Positions 17,626 through 26,537 of a stretch of 64,000 nt of DNA are shown piece by piece. Position 1 is the stretch's first letter. Every line of letters starts with the position of its first letter. The stretch is from assembly GCF_947498805.1 (NCBI RefSeq), contig NZ_CANMLT010000004.1, positions 124,001 through 188,000 on the forward strand, read 5' to 3'. Both the position numbers and the translations under genes were made by a program. The DNA comes from an uncultured Tenacibaculum sp. (GTDB lineage Bacteria > Bacteroidota > Bacteroidia > Flavobacteriales > Flavobacteriaceae). Under the pieces are notes generated by a model that worked only from the letters and a program-made list of their open reading frames with translations, was not told the origin of the DNA and did not search any database.

Positions 17626-18543
17626 ATGAGTAAAGAAGAAATATTAAAATCAATAGAAAATAAATATGATGAGTTAGGGGTTCCAGTAGAAGCTATGTTA
17701 GAAGGTTTACTATGGAGTAAACCAATTACCTACTGGGATTATATTCAAACCGATGCACTTTTAGGATTACAAATCCCAAGAACAACTCAACCAGATGAAA
17801 TGGTGTTCATTATGTATCATCAGGTAAATGAATTGTTGTTTAAAATGATTCTTTGGGAAATAGATCAAGTAGCAAAATCAAATGATATATCTGCTGAGAA
17901 GTTTACAAAACACTTAATGAGAATTAGTAGATATTTTGATGTTTTAAGCAGTTCTTTTTCGGTTATGGGAGAAGGAATGGATGTAGATCAATACTTGAAG
18001 TTTAGAAATACACTAACTCCTGCAAGTGGTTTTCAAAGTGCACAATACAGAAAAATAGAGTTTGCATCAACAGAGTTGATCAATTTAATAGATGCTCGCT
18101 TTAGAGATACAATTGATAGAAACTCTTCTTTTAAAAATGCATATGATCATTTGTATTGGCAAGCGGCAGGAAAGAATTATTCTACAGGACAAAAAACAAC
18201 CTTGTTACAGTTGTTTGAAAAGAAATACATGGGTGAGTTTATTGATTTTATGGAAGACTATAATGATTGCAATCTTTCAAAGAAATTTAAACAATTACCT
18301 AAAGAAGTTCAAGAAGATAAAGAATTGATAGAAGCCATGCGTCATTACGATTATACCGTAAATGTTAAATGGGTAATGGCACATTACAATGCTGCTGGAA
18401 AATATCTAGGAGGAGATGATACTGCTCTAGAAGCAACAGGAGGAAGTAATTGGAGAAAGTATTTACATCCTAAGTATCAAAGAAGAATTTTCTTCCCATA
18501 TTTATGGAGTGAAGAAGAGCTTAAAAACTGGGGTACATTCTAG
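17626..18543 (+). CDS. kynA: Tryptophan 2,3-dioxygenase
   Basis: A 305-residue heme enzyme that oxidises L-tryptophan to N-formylkynurenine, the first step of the kynurenine route. Conserved blocks are YHQVNELLFKM (substrate and heme contacts near residue 65), TPASGFQSAQYRKIEF near 127 (canonical form PSSGFQSLQYR) and ATGGSNW near 265. Its length matches the bacterial enzyme (about 280-305). It lies after hmgA-hpd but behind a terminator, so it is probably a separate transcript with a 174-base leader. Placing Trp and Tyr breakdown together is common in this family. No kynurenine formamidase or kynureninase is in the window. Confidence 0.95.
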   Translation: MSKEEILKSIENKYDELGVPVEAMLEGLLWSKPITYWDYIQTDALLGLQIPRTTQPDEMVFIMYHQVNELLFKMILWEIDQVAKSNDISAEKFTKHLMRISRYFDVLSSSFSVMGEGMDVDQYLKFRNTLTPASGFQSAQYRKIEFASTELINLIDARFRDTIDRNSSFKNAYDHLYWQAAGKNYSTGQKTTLLQLFEKKYMGEFIDFMEDYNDCNLSKKFKQLPKEVQEDKELIEAMRHYDYTVNVKWVMAHYNAAGKYLGGDDTALEATGGSNWRKYLHPKYQRRIFFPYLWSEEELKNWGTF

Positions 18544-18563
18544 TTTTAATGTTTTTATAAAAT

Positions 18564-18595
18564 AAAAAGAGGTTGGTTTTAACCTCTTTTTTTTA
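18564..18595 (+). terminator. Rho-independent terminator after kynA
   Basis: AAAAGAGGTT pairs with AACCTCTTTT around a GGTTTT loop and is followed by a run of T. Confidence 0.9.
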
Positions 18596-18609
18596 TTTTG
18601 GAACGGTAA

Positions 18610-18635
18610 TTGTCAATCTATTTTTTATAAGTTTG
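18610..18635 (+). promoter_or_regulatory. Candidate Bacteroidota promoter
   Basis: TTG at 18610-18612 and a perfect TAnnTTTG box (TAAGTTTG) at 18628-18635, spacer 15 bases, slightly short. It would drive the DUF3108-M23-pgi genes from about 18642. Confidence 0.5.
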
Positions 18636-18702
18636 AAGAATAGGAAACAAACTATAGTAGTTTTTAAGTTATAGATTGTACCAATAATAAAATGTAAAAC
18701 GC

Positions 18703-19482
18703 GTGAAAAAAGCAATGTCCCTTTTAGCAATACTTGTTTTTACAATAAGTATGAAAGCTCAAGAAAAAGCAACACCCGCATTTCAAGGAGGAGAGTGGTT
18801 GAGGTATAGAATGAGTTATAGTGGTTTCTTAAAAGCAGGAACAGCTGAGTTAAAATTAACAGAAGAAGAGTTAAACGGTAAGAAGGTACTCCATGCTAGA
18901 GGAACTGGTTGGACTTCGGGTATGGTAAGTTGGTTTTTTAAAGTTGATGATGTGTATGAGAGCTATTTTGATGTTGAAGATGTAAAACCCTATTTATTCA
19001 AAAGAAAAATTGATGAAGGAGGGTATAAGAAGCACCGTCATACAACCTTCAATCATGACAATCATACTGCATATATTCAAGATTTTTTAAAGCAAAAAGA
19101 TACAACGGTTTCTATAAAGAATCCACAAGACATGATTTCTACTTTTTACTATTTAAGAAATCATAATACCAAAGAATTAAAAAAAGGAGAAGAGATTACT
19201 GTTGATATGTTTTTTGACAATAAAAGTTATCCTTTTAAATTACGTTTTTTAGGAAATGAAACACTAAAGACGAAGTTTGGAAAGGTAAAAACTCAAAAAT
19301 TTAGACCGTTAGTTCAAGCGGGTAGAGTGTTTAAAGAACAAGAAAGTGTTACCGTTTGGATTACTGCCGATGATAACAAAATTCCAATTAAAATGAAGGC
19401 TTCACTATCTGTAGGTTCACTAAGAGCCGAATTGGAAGCTTATAAGGGGTTAGCAAATCCGTTTGAAATAGTATTTGATTAA
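18703..19482 (+). CDS. DUF3108 periplasmic protein
   Basis: A 259-residue exported protein. The start is GTG (MKKAM), and an ATG four codons later is an alternative. The signal peptide ends at about residue 19 (MKAQ). The body has the DUF3108 pattern: GEWLRYRMSYSGFLKAGTAEL at the front, a central DDVYESYFD, and a C-terminal VTVWITADDNKIPIKM with a conserved LRAEL. The family forms a beta-rich periplasmic fold of unknown function, sometimes linked with lipoprotein or envelope maintenance. It lies just upstream of the M23 lipoprotein gene, supporting an envelope role (inference). Confidence 0.85.
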   Translation: MKKAMSLLAILVFTISMKAQEKATPAFQGGEWLRYRMSYSGFLKAGTAELKLTEEELNGKKVLHARGTGWTSGMVSWFFKVDDVYESYFDVEDVKPYLFKRKIDEGGYKKHRHTTFNHDNHTAYIQDFLKQKDTTVSIKNPQDMISTFYYLRNHNTKELKKGEEITVDMFFDNKSYPFKLRFLGNETLKTKFGKVKTQKFRPLVQAGRVFKEQESVTVWITADDNKIPIKMKASLSVGSLRAELEAYKGLANPFEIVFD

Positions 19483-19538
19483 GTACAAGCAAGTTGTTTA
19501 GTTATTGTTAAAGTGTAAGATGCAATCGCAATTATTTG

Positions 19539-19546
19539 TATTTTTG
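19539..19546 (+). promoter_or_regulatory. -7 element before the M23 peptidase gene
   Basis: TATTTTTG matches the Bacteroidota -7 consensus. No good -33 element is seen. If used, transcription starts near 19553, downstream of the ATG at 19505, which supports the TTG start at 19577. Confidence 0.35.
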
Positions 19547-19576
19547 CTCGAGCTACTAACAAAAATAACTTACTAC

Positions 19577-20860
19577 TTGAAAAAAATAGCCCTCTTTTTA
19601 TGTATAATAGGTGCTTTTCTCTCATGTAAAGAAGAGAAGAAAGAACCTGTTGTGGAACCCGTGAAGATTGAAGAGGTTCCAGAACCTGTTTATGCATATG
19701 GATTTAATTTAGATAACTACAAAGTAATCAATGACACTATAAAAAATGGGGAGAGCTTTGGGGTAATTTTAGATCGTCATCATGTTATGTATCCTAAAAT
19801 TAATGAGATAGCTACAAAAATAAAGGATACGTTTGATGTTAGAAGAGTAAGAACAGGAAAGCCATATATGATTTTGGCATCTAAAGACACCTTAGAAAAA
19901 GCACAAGTTTTTATTTACAAACATAATTTAGTAAACGCCACAGTTATTGATTTTAAAGATTCAATAATTTCTGCGTACAAGTATAAAGAACCTGTAAAAA
20001 TTATAGAAAAAGAAATCGCTGGAGAGATTAATTCAAACTTATCTGTAACTATGGATAGTTTAGGGTTAAAACCAACACTTACTAATAGAGTAGCCGATAT
20101 TTATGCTTGGACCTTAGATTTTTATCGTTTACAAAAAGGAGATAAGTTTAAATTAGTTTTTGAAGAACGTTATATTAATGATACTACTTTAGTTGGTTAT
20201 GGAAAAATTAAAGCTGCTATATTCAATCATAAAGGAGAAGATTTATATGCATATAGGTTTACCGCAGATACTATAAAGAATATAGCAGAGTACTACGATA
20301 AAGAAGGAAACATGTTGAGAAGAGCTTTCTTAAAGTCTCCAATAAAGTTTCAATACAGAATATCCTCACGCTATAATTTAAGACGTAAAATTAAATTATA
20401 TGGAAACAGAATAAGACCTCATAAAGGAACTGATTTTGCTGCGCCATATGGTACTCCTATTATGACAACTGCTAGTGGAACTGTTGTAGAATCGAAGAGA
20501 AGAGGAGGTAATGGAAACTACGTAAAAGTAAAACATAATAGTACATATTCTACTCAATATTTACATATGAAAAAAAGAAAGGTAAGAGCAGGAGACTATG
20601 TAAAGCAAGGAGATATTATTGGTTGGGTAGGAATGACTGGTAATACAAGTGGACCTCATGTTTGCTATCGTTTTTGGAAGAATGGAAGACAGGTAGATCC
20701 TTTTAGAGAAAAGTTACCAGCAGCAGAACCTTTAGATCCTAAAATCAAACCAACGTATTTGGAATACATAAAGCCGTTAACAAAACAATTAGATAGTATT
20801 CCTTTTCCAGAGAAAAAACCAATTATTAAAAAAGAGTTAGAAGTAATATCAACTCACTAA
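19577..20860 (+). CDS. M23-family peptidoglycan endopeptidase lipoprotein
   Basis: A 427-residue lipoprotein with LysM-like or OapA-like N-terminal regions (about residues 40-290) and a C-terminal M23/LytM zinc peptidase domain (about 290-390). Zn ligands are His and Asp in RPHKGTDFAAPYG and His in GPHVCYRFWKNG, with YLHMKK as the catalytic His region. An upstream ATG at 19505 would prefix a poor leader. Starting at TTG 19577 gives KKIALFLCIIGAFLSC, a good lipobox ending in Cys. Such proteins cut peptidoglycan cross-links during growth or division. The gene ends nine bases before pgi. Confidence 0.88.
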   Translation: MKKIALFLCIIGAFLSCKEEKKEPVVEPVKIEEVPEPVYAYGFNLDNYKVINDTIKNGESFGVILDRHHVMYPKINEIATKIKDTFDVRRVRTGKPYMILASKDTLEKAQVFIYKHNLVNATVIDFKDSIISAYKYKEPVKIIEKEIAGEINSNLSVTMDSLGLKPTLTNRVADIYAWTLDFYRLQKGDKFKLVFEERYINDTTLVGYGKIKAAIFNHKGEDLYAYRFTADTIKNIAEYYDKEGNMLRRAFLKSPIKFQYRISSRYNLRRKIKLYGNRIRPHKGTDFAAPYGTPIMTTASGTVVESKRRGGNGNYVKVKHNSTYSTQYLHMKKRKVRAGDYVKQGDIIGWVGMTGNTSGPHVCYRFWKNGRQVDPFREKLPAAEPLDPKIKPTYLEYIKPLTKQLDSIPFPEKKPIIKKELEVISTH

Positions 20861-20869
20861 ACTTTTAGT

Positions 20870-22441
20870 ATGGCATTAAAAAATATCAATCCAACTCATA
20901 CCGATGCTTGGAGAAAGCTTTCTGAGCATTATACAGAGACTTCAGAGTCAATTCAATTAAAGAAATTATTTAGAGAAGACAATTGTAGAAAAGAGAAATT
21001 TAGTATTCAGTTGAATGAATTGGAAGTAGATTTTTCTAAAAATTTAATTACTGAAGAAACTTCTAAATTGTTAACTGAATTAGCAAATGAAGTAGAGTTA
21101 GAAGATGCTATTCAGAAGTATTTTTCAGGAGATGTAATCAATGCAACAGAAGGAAGAGCTGTATTACATACTGCTTTAAGAAGTAATTCTGAAGAGGAAG
21201 TGTTGGTAGATGGAAAAGATATAAAGCCTAAAATTCAAACAGCACTTCGCAAAATAAAAGCATTTACAAATAAAGTTACCTCTGGTAAATGGAAGGGGTA
21301 TACAGGTAAAGCTATAACAGATGTTGTTAATATTGGTATCGGAGGATCAGACTTAGGACCTACAATGGTTGTTGATGCTCTTAAATATTATAAAAATAAG
21401 TTGAACACACATTTTGTTTCTAATGTAGATGGAGATCATGTAGCCGAAGTTCTTAAAAAAGTAAATCCAGAAACAACATTATTTGTTGTTGTATCAAAAA
21501 CCTTTACAACACAAGAAACATTAACCAACGCAAATACCATTAGAGATTGGTTTTTAAAGTCTGGAACCTTATTTGATGTTCCTAAACATTTTGTAGCTGT
21601 TTCTACAAATTTAGATGCAGTTACCAATTTTGGAATAGATAAAAAGAATGTGTTTCCAATGTGGAATTGGGTAGGTGGAAGATTCTCTTTATGGTCGGCA
21701 GTAGGGATATCAATAGCATTGTCTATAGGATTTGATAATTTTAAAGAATTATTAAATGGAGCAGAAGAAATGGATAACCATTTTAAAACTACATCATTCG
21801 ATAAAAATATTCCTGTACAACTTGCACTAATAAGTATATGGTATAATAATTTCTACAATGCCGAAACTGAGGCAGTTTTACCGTATACACAGTACTTAGA
21901 AAAACTACCAGCATATTTACAACAAGCCATTATGGAAAGTAATGGAAAGGGAGTAGATAGAAATGGGAATGAAGTAAATTATCAAACTGGTAATATCGTT
22001 TGGGGAAGTTCTGGAACGAACATGCAACATGCTTTTATGCAATTAGTACACCAAGGAACCAAATTAATACCAGCAGATTTTATTGGTTTTAAGGAATCTT
22101 TATATGGACATGGAGATCATCATAAAAAGCTAATGGCAAACTACTATGCTCAAATGCAGGCACTAGCTTTTGGAAAAACAAAAGAAGAGGTACACCTTGA
22201 ATTGAAAACATCTAACAGTTTGGATAGAATTAGTGAACTATTACCATTTAAAGTATTTACAGGGAATAGACCAAGTAATGCAATTTTATTCGATAAACTT
22301 ACCCCTAAAACACTAGGAATGTTAATCGCTATGTACGAGCATAAAATATTCGTACAAGGGGTGATTTGGAATATATACTCTTACGATCAATTTGGAGTTG
22401 AATTAGGTAAGGAGTTGGCAAATAAAATGTTATCTGTGTAG
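20870..22441 (+). CDS. pgi: Glucose-6-phosphate isomerase
   Basis: A 523-residue cytoplasmic enzyme interconverting glucose-6-phosphate and fructose-6-phosphate. Family signatures are [13 protein letters not shown] near residue 151, [17 protein letters not shown] near 205, [14 protein letters not shown] near 268 and the catalytic [11 protein letters not shown] near 361, with [27 protein letters not shown] split as the C-terminal block. Length is near the usual ~550. It starts nine bases after the M23 gene, so it may be read through from it, though the functions are unrelated. Confidence 0.97.
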   Translation: MALKNINPTHTDAWRKLSEHYTETSESIQLKKLFREDNCRKEKFSIQLNELEVDFSKNLITEETSKLLTELANEVELEDAIQKYFSGDVINATEGRAVLHTALRSNSEEEVLVDGKDIKPKIQTALRKIKAFTNKVTSGKWKGYTGKAITDVVNIGIGGSDLGPTMVVDALKYYKNKLNTHFVSNVDGDHVAEVLKKVNPETTLFVVVSKTFTTQETLTNANTIRDWFLKSGTLFDVPKHFVAVSTNLDAVTNFGIDKKNVFPMWNWVGGRFSLWSAVGISIALSIGFDNFKELLNGAEEMDNHFKTTSFDKNIPVQLALISIWYNNFYNAETEAVLPYTQYLEKLPAYLQQAIMESNGKGVDRNGNEVNYQTGNIVWGSSGTNMQHAFMQLVHQGTKLIPADFIGFKESLYGHGDHHKKLMANYYAQMQALAFGKTKEEVHLELKTSNSLDRISELLPFKVFTGNRPSNAILFDKLTPKTLGMLIAMYEHKIFVQGVIWNIYSYDQFGVELGKELANKMLSV

Positions 22442-22461
22442 TTTTCTTTACATGCGGCTAG

Positions 22462-22528
22462 TGTTAAGTTAACGTTAAAAAACTTAACATTAAGTTAATA
22501 TTGGTTAACAATAAAAGCAGGAATTTTG
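22462..22528 (+). promoter_or_regulatory. Inverted repeat plus promoter before the abundant TonB receptor gene
   Basis: TGTTAAGTT (22462-22470) and AACTTAACA (22481-22489) form a 9-bp inverted repeat in a stretch dense in GTTAA/TTAAC. Following it are TTG at 22501-22503 (overlapping a TTGGTTAAC) and GAATTTTG at 22521-22528 with a 17-base spacer, close to the Bacteroidota promoter consensus. The repeat sits where an activator would bind. Confidence 0.55.
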
Positions 22529-22559
22529 CACACGCATTTAATAACTATTAAATTAAACA

Positions 22560-25127
22560 ATGAAAAAACTTAACAATTTATTACTTGTAGCGTTATTATT
22601 TATTTCTGCTGCAGTTTTAGGACAAACTAAGCTTTCAGGTGTTGTGGTTGACGATTTTGGTGAACCATTACCAGGAGCGAACGTTTTAGAAAAAGGTACA
22701 ACTAACGGTGCTGCATCTGATTTTGATGGAAAGTTTATGTTAAACGTAAACGCGAAATCAGGAACTTTAGTAGTTTCTTTCGTAGGTTACAAATCTAAAG
22801 AAGTAGCATTTACTTCAGCTAATGCAAATGTTGGAACAATTCAATTAGAAGTTTCTAACTTATTAGATGAGATCGTTGTAACTGGTGGTGGTGTAATCGA
22901 TTTAGCGGAGGATAGAAAAACTCCTATCGCTGTGTCTACGGTTACTGCTGCTGAAATCCAATCTAAATCTGGAGCATGGGATTTACCAGAAGTATTAAAG
23001 TCTACTCCATCTGTACAAAACATTAAAGCTGGTGGATTTGGAGACGGTAGAATGTTCTTACGTGGTTTTGATCAAACAAACACTGCATTCTTATTAAACG
23101 GACAGCCAATCAACAGTATGGAAGATGGTAGAATGTTCTGGTCTAACTGGTCTGGAGTTTTAGATGTTTCTAGAGCTTTACAGGTTCAACGTGGTTTAGG
23201 ATCTTCTAAATTAGCTATCTCTTCAGTTGGTGGTACGGTAAACATCGTAACTAAAACAATTGATAAGAAAGAAGGAGGATTTATCAGACAAACTGTTGGT
23301 AACAACGCATATACTAAAACTACTGCATATTACTCAACTGGAGTTAGTGAAAAAGGATGGTCTTTCGCAGGAATGTTCGGTCACTGGCAAGGAGATGGAT
23401 ATGTAGATTTTACACATGGTCAAGGTCAAACTTACTTTTTCTCTGTAGGTTACCAACCAAACGAAAATCATACTTTCAACTTTATGATTACTGGAGCTCC
23501 ACAATGGCACGCTGCAGCAGGTAGAGGAAGTATTGGAACTTTCTTAGATAACGGAATCCGTTTCAATAGCTGGAACAGAGATGATATCAATAGTCCAAAC
23601 ACTTTAGGAAATACTGGTAAATATCCAGGTGGTCGTAACATTTACCACAAACCAGTAGCTAACTTATCTTGGGATTACACTATTAATGACCAATCTTCTT
23701 TATCTACAGTATTATATGGTTCTTTAGGTAGAGGTGCTTTTGCTTCTGTAACTAGAGATGGATCTAACGGTGAAACATATGCTAGAGGTTCATTTAACAA
23801 CCATAACTGGTTTGGATTAGTATCTAACTACGAAAACCAATTAAACGATAACTTAACGTTAAACGTTGGAACAGATATTAGAACTTATAACGGTATTCAC
23901 TTTAGAGGAGCTGTTGAATTATTTAACGGTGGTTCAGTAGAGTTTGCTAATGATCCTAACAGACCTTGGGAATACAATAGCTTCGTAGGGGAGCCTTATA
24001 CAATCGATAACGATTTTGGAGGAATTAGCCCATGGGGAATGTTATTCAACCCTAACAACGATCACAGACAACGTATCGATAGAGATTACGAAGAAGTAAT
24101 TACTTACTATGGTTTATTTGGACAGTTAGAGTATGCTGATGATAAAATTTCAGGATTCTTCCAAGCTGCTTTATCTAACCAAGATCACCAAAGAGAAGAG
24201 TTTTACTTTACTCAACAACAAGGAGTTTCTGAAAAGTCAGAGAAAGTTTCTAACTTTGGATATAATGTTAAGGCAGGAGGTTCTTATGTTCTTGCAGAGC
24301 AACACAAAGTGTTCTTAAACGCAGGATTCTACTCTCGTCAGCCTTTCCACTCAGATTTATTTGTTAATGATAGAAACTCTAACGCATTAGTAAATCCAGC
24401 AGTAGAAAATCAAGACGTATTAGGATTAGAAGGAGGTTACCAATTCGGAAGTGATAAAGTTGATGTTAACTTTAACGTTTACTATACAAGATGGGGTAAC
24501 AGAACAGACTTCTTCTCTTCAGGTACTCCTGAAACACCTTCATTCGTTTTAACTCAAAACAGAAACGTAACTCAGTTACATAAAGGTATCGAATTAGAAG
24601 TATTTACTAAGCCTTTCGAAGGAATGAAGTTAAACGGTTTTGCTTCTATTGGTGATTGGAAATTCGATGGAGATGCTACGCAATCTACTTTTGATCAAAA
24701 TGGAAACACGCTTACTTCTAATGCTGTTGTTAGCTTAGATGGTAAAGAAGTTGGTGGAGCTGCTCAAACAACAGCTGGTGTTTTTGCTAGCTATAGAGTT
24801 GTACCTAGTTTAACATTTGATGTAACTTGGAACTACTATGCAAGATTATTCTCTGAAGGAGACTTAGCATTAGAATTACCATCTTACAACACTATGGATT
24901 TAGGTTTAAGCTTTAGACCAAAATTAAAAGAAAGAACTTTTATCAAAGGAATCGATTTCAGAGTGAATGTTGATAACGTATTTGATGAGTTATACTTAGA
25001 ATCTTTAAACGGTAGAGATGCTGCTTCTACTAATCCAGCAGAAAACTGGAATGGTATTAACAGAAATAACCAAGGACGTTTCGGATACGGAATTACTTGG
25101 AACGCTTCTATGAGAATAAACTTCTAA
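22560..25127 (+). CDS. TonB-dependent receptor, probably highly expressed
   Basis: An 855-residue outer-membrane receptor. The signal peptide ends near residue 21 (VLGQ). A carboxypeptidase-regulatory-like domain (22-105), a plug (about 120-235, with FLRGFDQTNTAF and GLGSSKLAISSVGGTVNIVTK) and a barrel ending with Phe follow. The GRMFWSNWSG motif and missing SusD gene downstream indicate a stand-alone receptor. Codon choice differs from its neighbours: AAC, TAC, GGT and TCT are preferred, as in very highly expressed proteins. The substrate is not evident. It is preceded by an inverted repeat and promoter and followed by a strong terminator, so it is monocistronic. Confidence 0.9.
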   Translation: MKKLNNLLLVALLFISAAVLGQTKLSGVVVDDFGEPLPGANVLEKGTTNGAASDFDGKFMLNVNAKSGTLVVSFVGYKSKEVAFTSANANVGTIQLEVSNLLDEIVVTGGGVIDLAEDRKTPIAVSTVTAAEIQSKSGAWDLPEVLKSTPSVQNIKAGGFGDGRMFLRGFDQTNTAFLLNGQPINSMEDGRMFWSNWSGVLDVSRALQVQRGLGSSKLAISSVGGTVNIVTKTIDKKEGGFIRQTVGNNAYTKTTAYYSTGVSEKGWSFAGMFGHWQGDGYVDFTHGQGQTYFFSVGYQPNENHTFNFMITGAPQWHAAAGRGSIGTFLDNGIRFNSWNRDDINSPNTLGNTGKYPGGRNIYHKPVANLSWDYTINDQSSLSTVLYGSLGRGAFASVTRDGSNGETYARGSFNNHNWFGLVSNYENQLNDNLTLNVGTDIRTYNGIHFRGAVELFNGGSVEFANDPNRPWEYNSFVGEPYTIDNDFGGISPWGMLFNPNNDHRQRIDRDYEEVITYYGLFGQLEYADDKISGFFQAALSNQDHQREEFYFTQQQGVSEKSEKVSNFGYNVKAGGSYVLAEQHKVFLNAGFYSRQPFHSDLFVNDRNSNALVNPAVENQDVLGLEGGYQFGSDKVDVNFNVYYTRWGNRTDFFSSGTPETPSFVLTQNRNVTQLHKGIELEVFTKPFEGMKLNGFASIGDWKFDGDATQSTFDQNGNTLTSNAVVSLDGKEVGGAAQTTAGVFASYRVVPSLTFDVTWNYYARLFSEGDLALELPSYNTMDLGLSFRPKLKERTFIKGIDFRVNVDNVFDELYLESLNGRDAASTNPAENWNGINRNNQGRFGYGITWNASMRINF

Positions 25128-25147
25128 GACTCGTTTATAAAATATAT

Positions 25148-25177
25148 AAAACCACCTCAATTGAGGTGGTTTTTTTA
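25148..25177 (+). terminator. Rho-independent terminator
   Basis: AAAACCACCTCAA followed directly by its reverse complement and a T run. It ends the 22560-25127 receptor transcript. The following ~140 bases up to 25319 show no gene. Confidence 0.9.
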
Positions 25178-25318
25178 TGAGTAAAATTCAGTATTTTTAC
25201 AAAAGTTTTTGAGAGAGCTTTTCATGTTTCGTATATGAATTGTTTGCAGCTCATAACGAATTAAATGTAACATCTATAATAATCATCTGTGCCAGCGATG
25301 CACTTAAACTAACAAATT

Positions 25319-25729
25319 ATGATAAAAACTTTACACTCATATTGGGCGTATATAGTATTAGCTGTTTTAGTATTTACAGTTATCAATGCAATTATTGGAT
25401 TAACTCAAAAGAAAGAATTTACACATAAAGAATTTCGTTTAGGGTTGTTTACATTAATAACTACACATATTCAATTTTTAGTGGGAATCTTAGTGTATTT
25501 TATGGGAGGTTTCCAAAGAGGATTGGGTGATATGAAAGATTCAGCCGTACGTTTGTTAGCGTTAGAGCATCCTTTAATGATGATTATGGCTATTGTAGCA
25601 ATCACAATTGGATGGTCTAAACATAAAAAACAGGTTAAAAGCGAAAGTAAGTTTAAAACTTTTGTAATCTTTTATGGAATAGCACTAGTACTAATTTTAG
25701 CAAGAATTCCATGGAGTAATTGGTTTTAA
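25319..25729 (+). CDS. Small four-helix membrane protein (flavobacterial 'cytochrome b' annotation type)
   Basis: A 136-residue protein with four membrane helices (about 10-28, 45-64, 83-100 and 110-130). Helix-associated His residues (His6, His50, His79 in LEHPLMM) resemble small heme-binding or cytochrome-b-like proteins of flavobacteria, but no diagnostic CXXCH or bis-His pair can be proven. It has a small terminator just after it. Function unknown. It is separate from plsC by transcription signals. Confidence 0.6.
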   Translation: MIKTLHSYWAYIVLAVLVFTVINAIIGLTQKKEFTHKEFRLGLFTLITTHIQFLVGILVYFMGGFQRGLGDMKDSAVRLLALEHPLMMIMAIVAITIGWSKHKKQVKSESKFKTFVIFYGIALVLILARIPWSNWF

Positions 25730-25742
25730 CAAGAAATAATAG

Positions 25743-25764
25743 TCCCGCTTTCGCGGGATTTTTT
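25743..25764 (+). terminator. Short GC-rich terminator
   Basis: TCCCGC / GCGGGA stem with TTTC loop followed by a T-rich run. It is overlapped at its end by a -7 promoter element. Confidence 0.85.
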
Positions 25765-25771
25765 ATTTTTG
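25764..25771 (+). promoter_or_regulatory. -7 element for plsC
   Basis: TATTTTTG fits TAnnTTTG and lies 18 bases before the ATG at 25790. It overlaps the terminator T run, an economical arrangement, and argues against the upstream TTG at 25769 as start. Confidence 0.45.
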
Positions 25772-25789
25772 CGACTTATCAAATTAAAA

Positions 25790-26521
25790 ATGAAAATTTT
25801 AAGCTACATTTTATCAACGATATTTGCAATTGTATTCTTTTTACTATTGTTAATCTTTCACCCGTTACAATGGTTAGGACTCAAATTGTTTGGCCAACAA
25901 AAAGGACATCAAAAGATAGTAGATGTTATGAATTGGTTCTTGATAAAGTCGTTGTTAATTTTAGGAATCCCAGTTCGAGTAAAAAATGAACAAGATTTAC
26001 CAGAAAATCAAACCTTGATTTTTGTAGCAAACCACCAAAGTACATTTGATATTCCACCAATAATTTGGCATTTCAGGAAACACTATCCAAAATTTGTATC
26101 AAAAAAAGAATTGGGAAAAGGTATTCCAAGTGTATCTTTTAACTTAAGACATGGAGGAGCTGCTTTGATTGATAGAAAAGATGGAAAACAAGCTTTACGT
26201 GAGTTAGCAAGGTTTTCAAAAACAATAAATGAAAAGAAATGGTCTGCGGTAATTTTTCCTGAAGGAACAAGAAGTAGAACAGGAAAACCTAAAGCTTTTG
26301 CTCCAAACGGCTTAAAAATGCTTTTAAAATACAATCCAGAAGCATCCATAGTTCCATTAACTATTAATAACTCTTGGAAGGTGTTTAAATATGGTAAATT
26401 TCCATTAGGATTGTTTAGTCCAATAGAAATAACCACACATGCGCCAATAAAAGCAAGTACTTTACCGTTTACTGATTTGATTGCTACTGTTGAAGAAACG
26501 ATAACACAATCGATTAAATAA
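25790..26521 (+). CDS. 1-Acyl-sn-glycerol-3-phosphate acyltransferase (PlsC family)
   Basis: A 243-residue membrane-attached acyltransferase that places the second acyl chain on lysophosphatidic acid. The N-terminal hydrophobic helix (about 4-30) anchors it. The HX4D motif is NHQSTFD (81-87), the glycerol-phosphate-binding motif is FPEGTRSR (156-163), and ALIDRKD (about 125-131) is the middle motif. The start is set at ATG 25790. A TTG at 25769 in frame would overlap promoter signals. The next gene is an acyl-ACP desaturase 16 bases later, so membrane-lipid synthesis genes appear paired. Confidence 0.92.
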   Translation: MKILSYILSTIFAIVFFLLLLIFHPLQWLGLKLFGQQKGHQKIVDVMNWFLIKSLLILGIPVRVKNEQDLPENQTLIFVANHQSTFDIPPIIWHFRKHYPKFVSKKELGKGIPSVSFNLRHGGAALIDRKDGKQALRELARFSKTINEKKWSAVIFPEGTRSRTGKPKAFAPNGLKMLLKYNPEASIVPLTINNSWKVFKYGKFPLGLFSPIEITTHAPIKASTLPFTDLIATVEETITQSIK

Positions 26522-26537
26522 CCCTTAAATATATAGT

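Noticed and set aside
15113..18543. A full tyrosine and tryptophan degradation island
   Set aside because: Only three enzymes are present. The next steps (maleylacetoacetate isomerase, fumarylacetoacetase, kynurenine formamidase) are not seen.
22560..25127. Codon shift of the TonB receptor as a sign of horizontal transfer
   Set aside because: Preference for AAC, TAC and GGT is the usual high-expression bias, and base composition and domain layout fit the rest of the genome.
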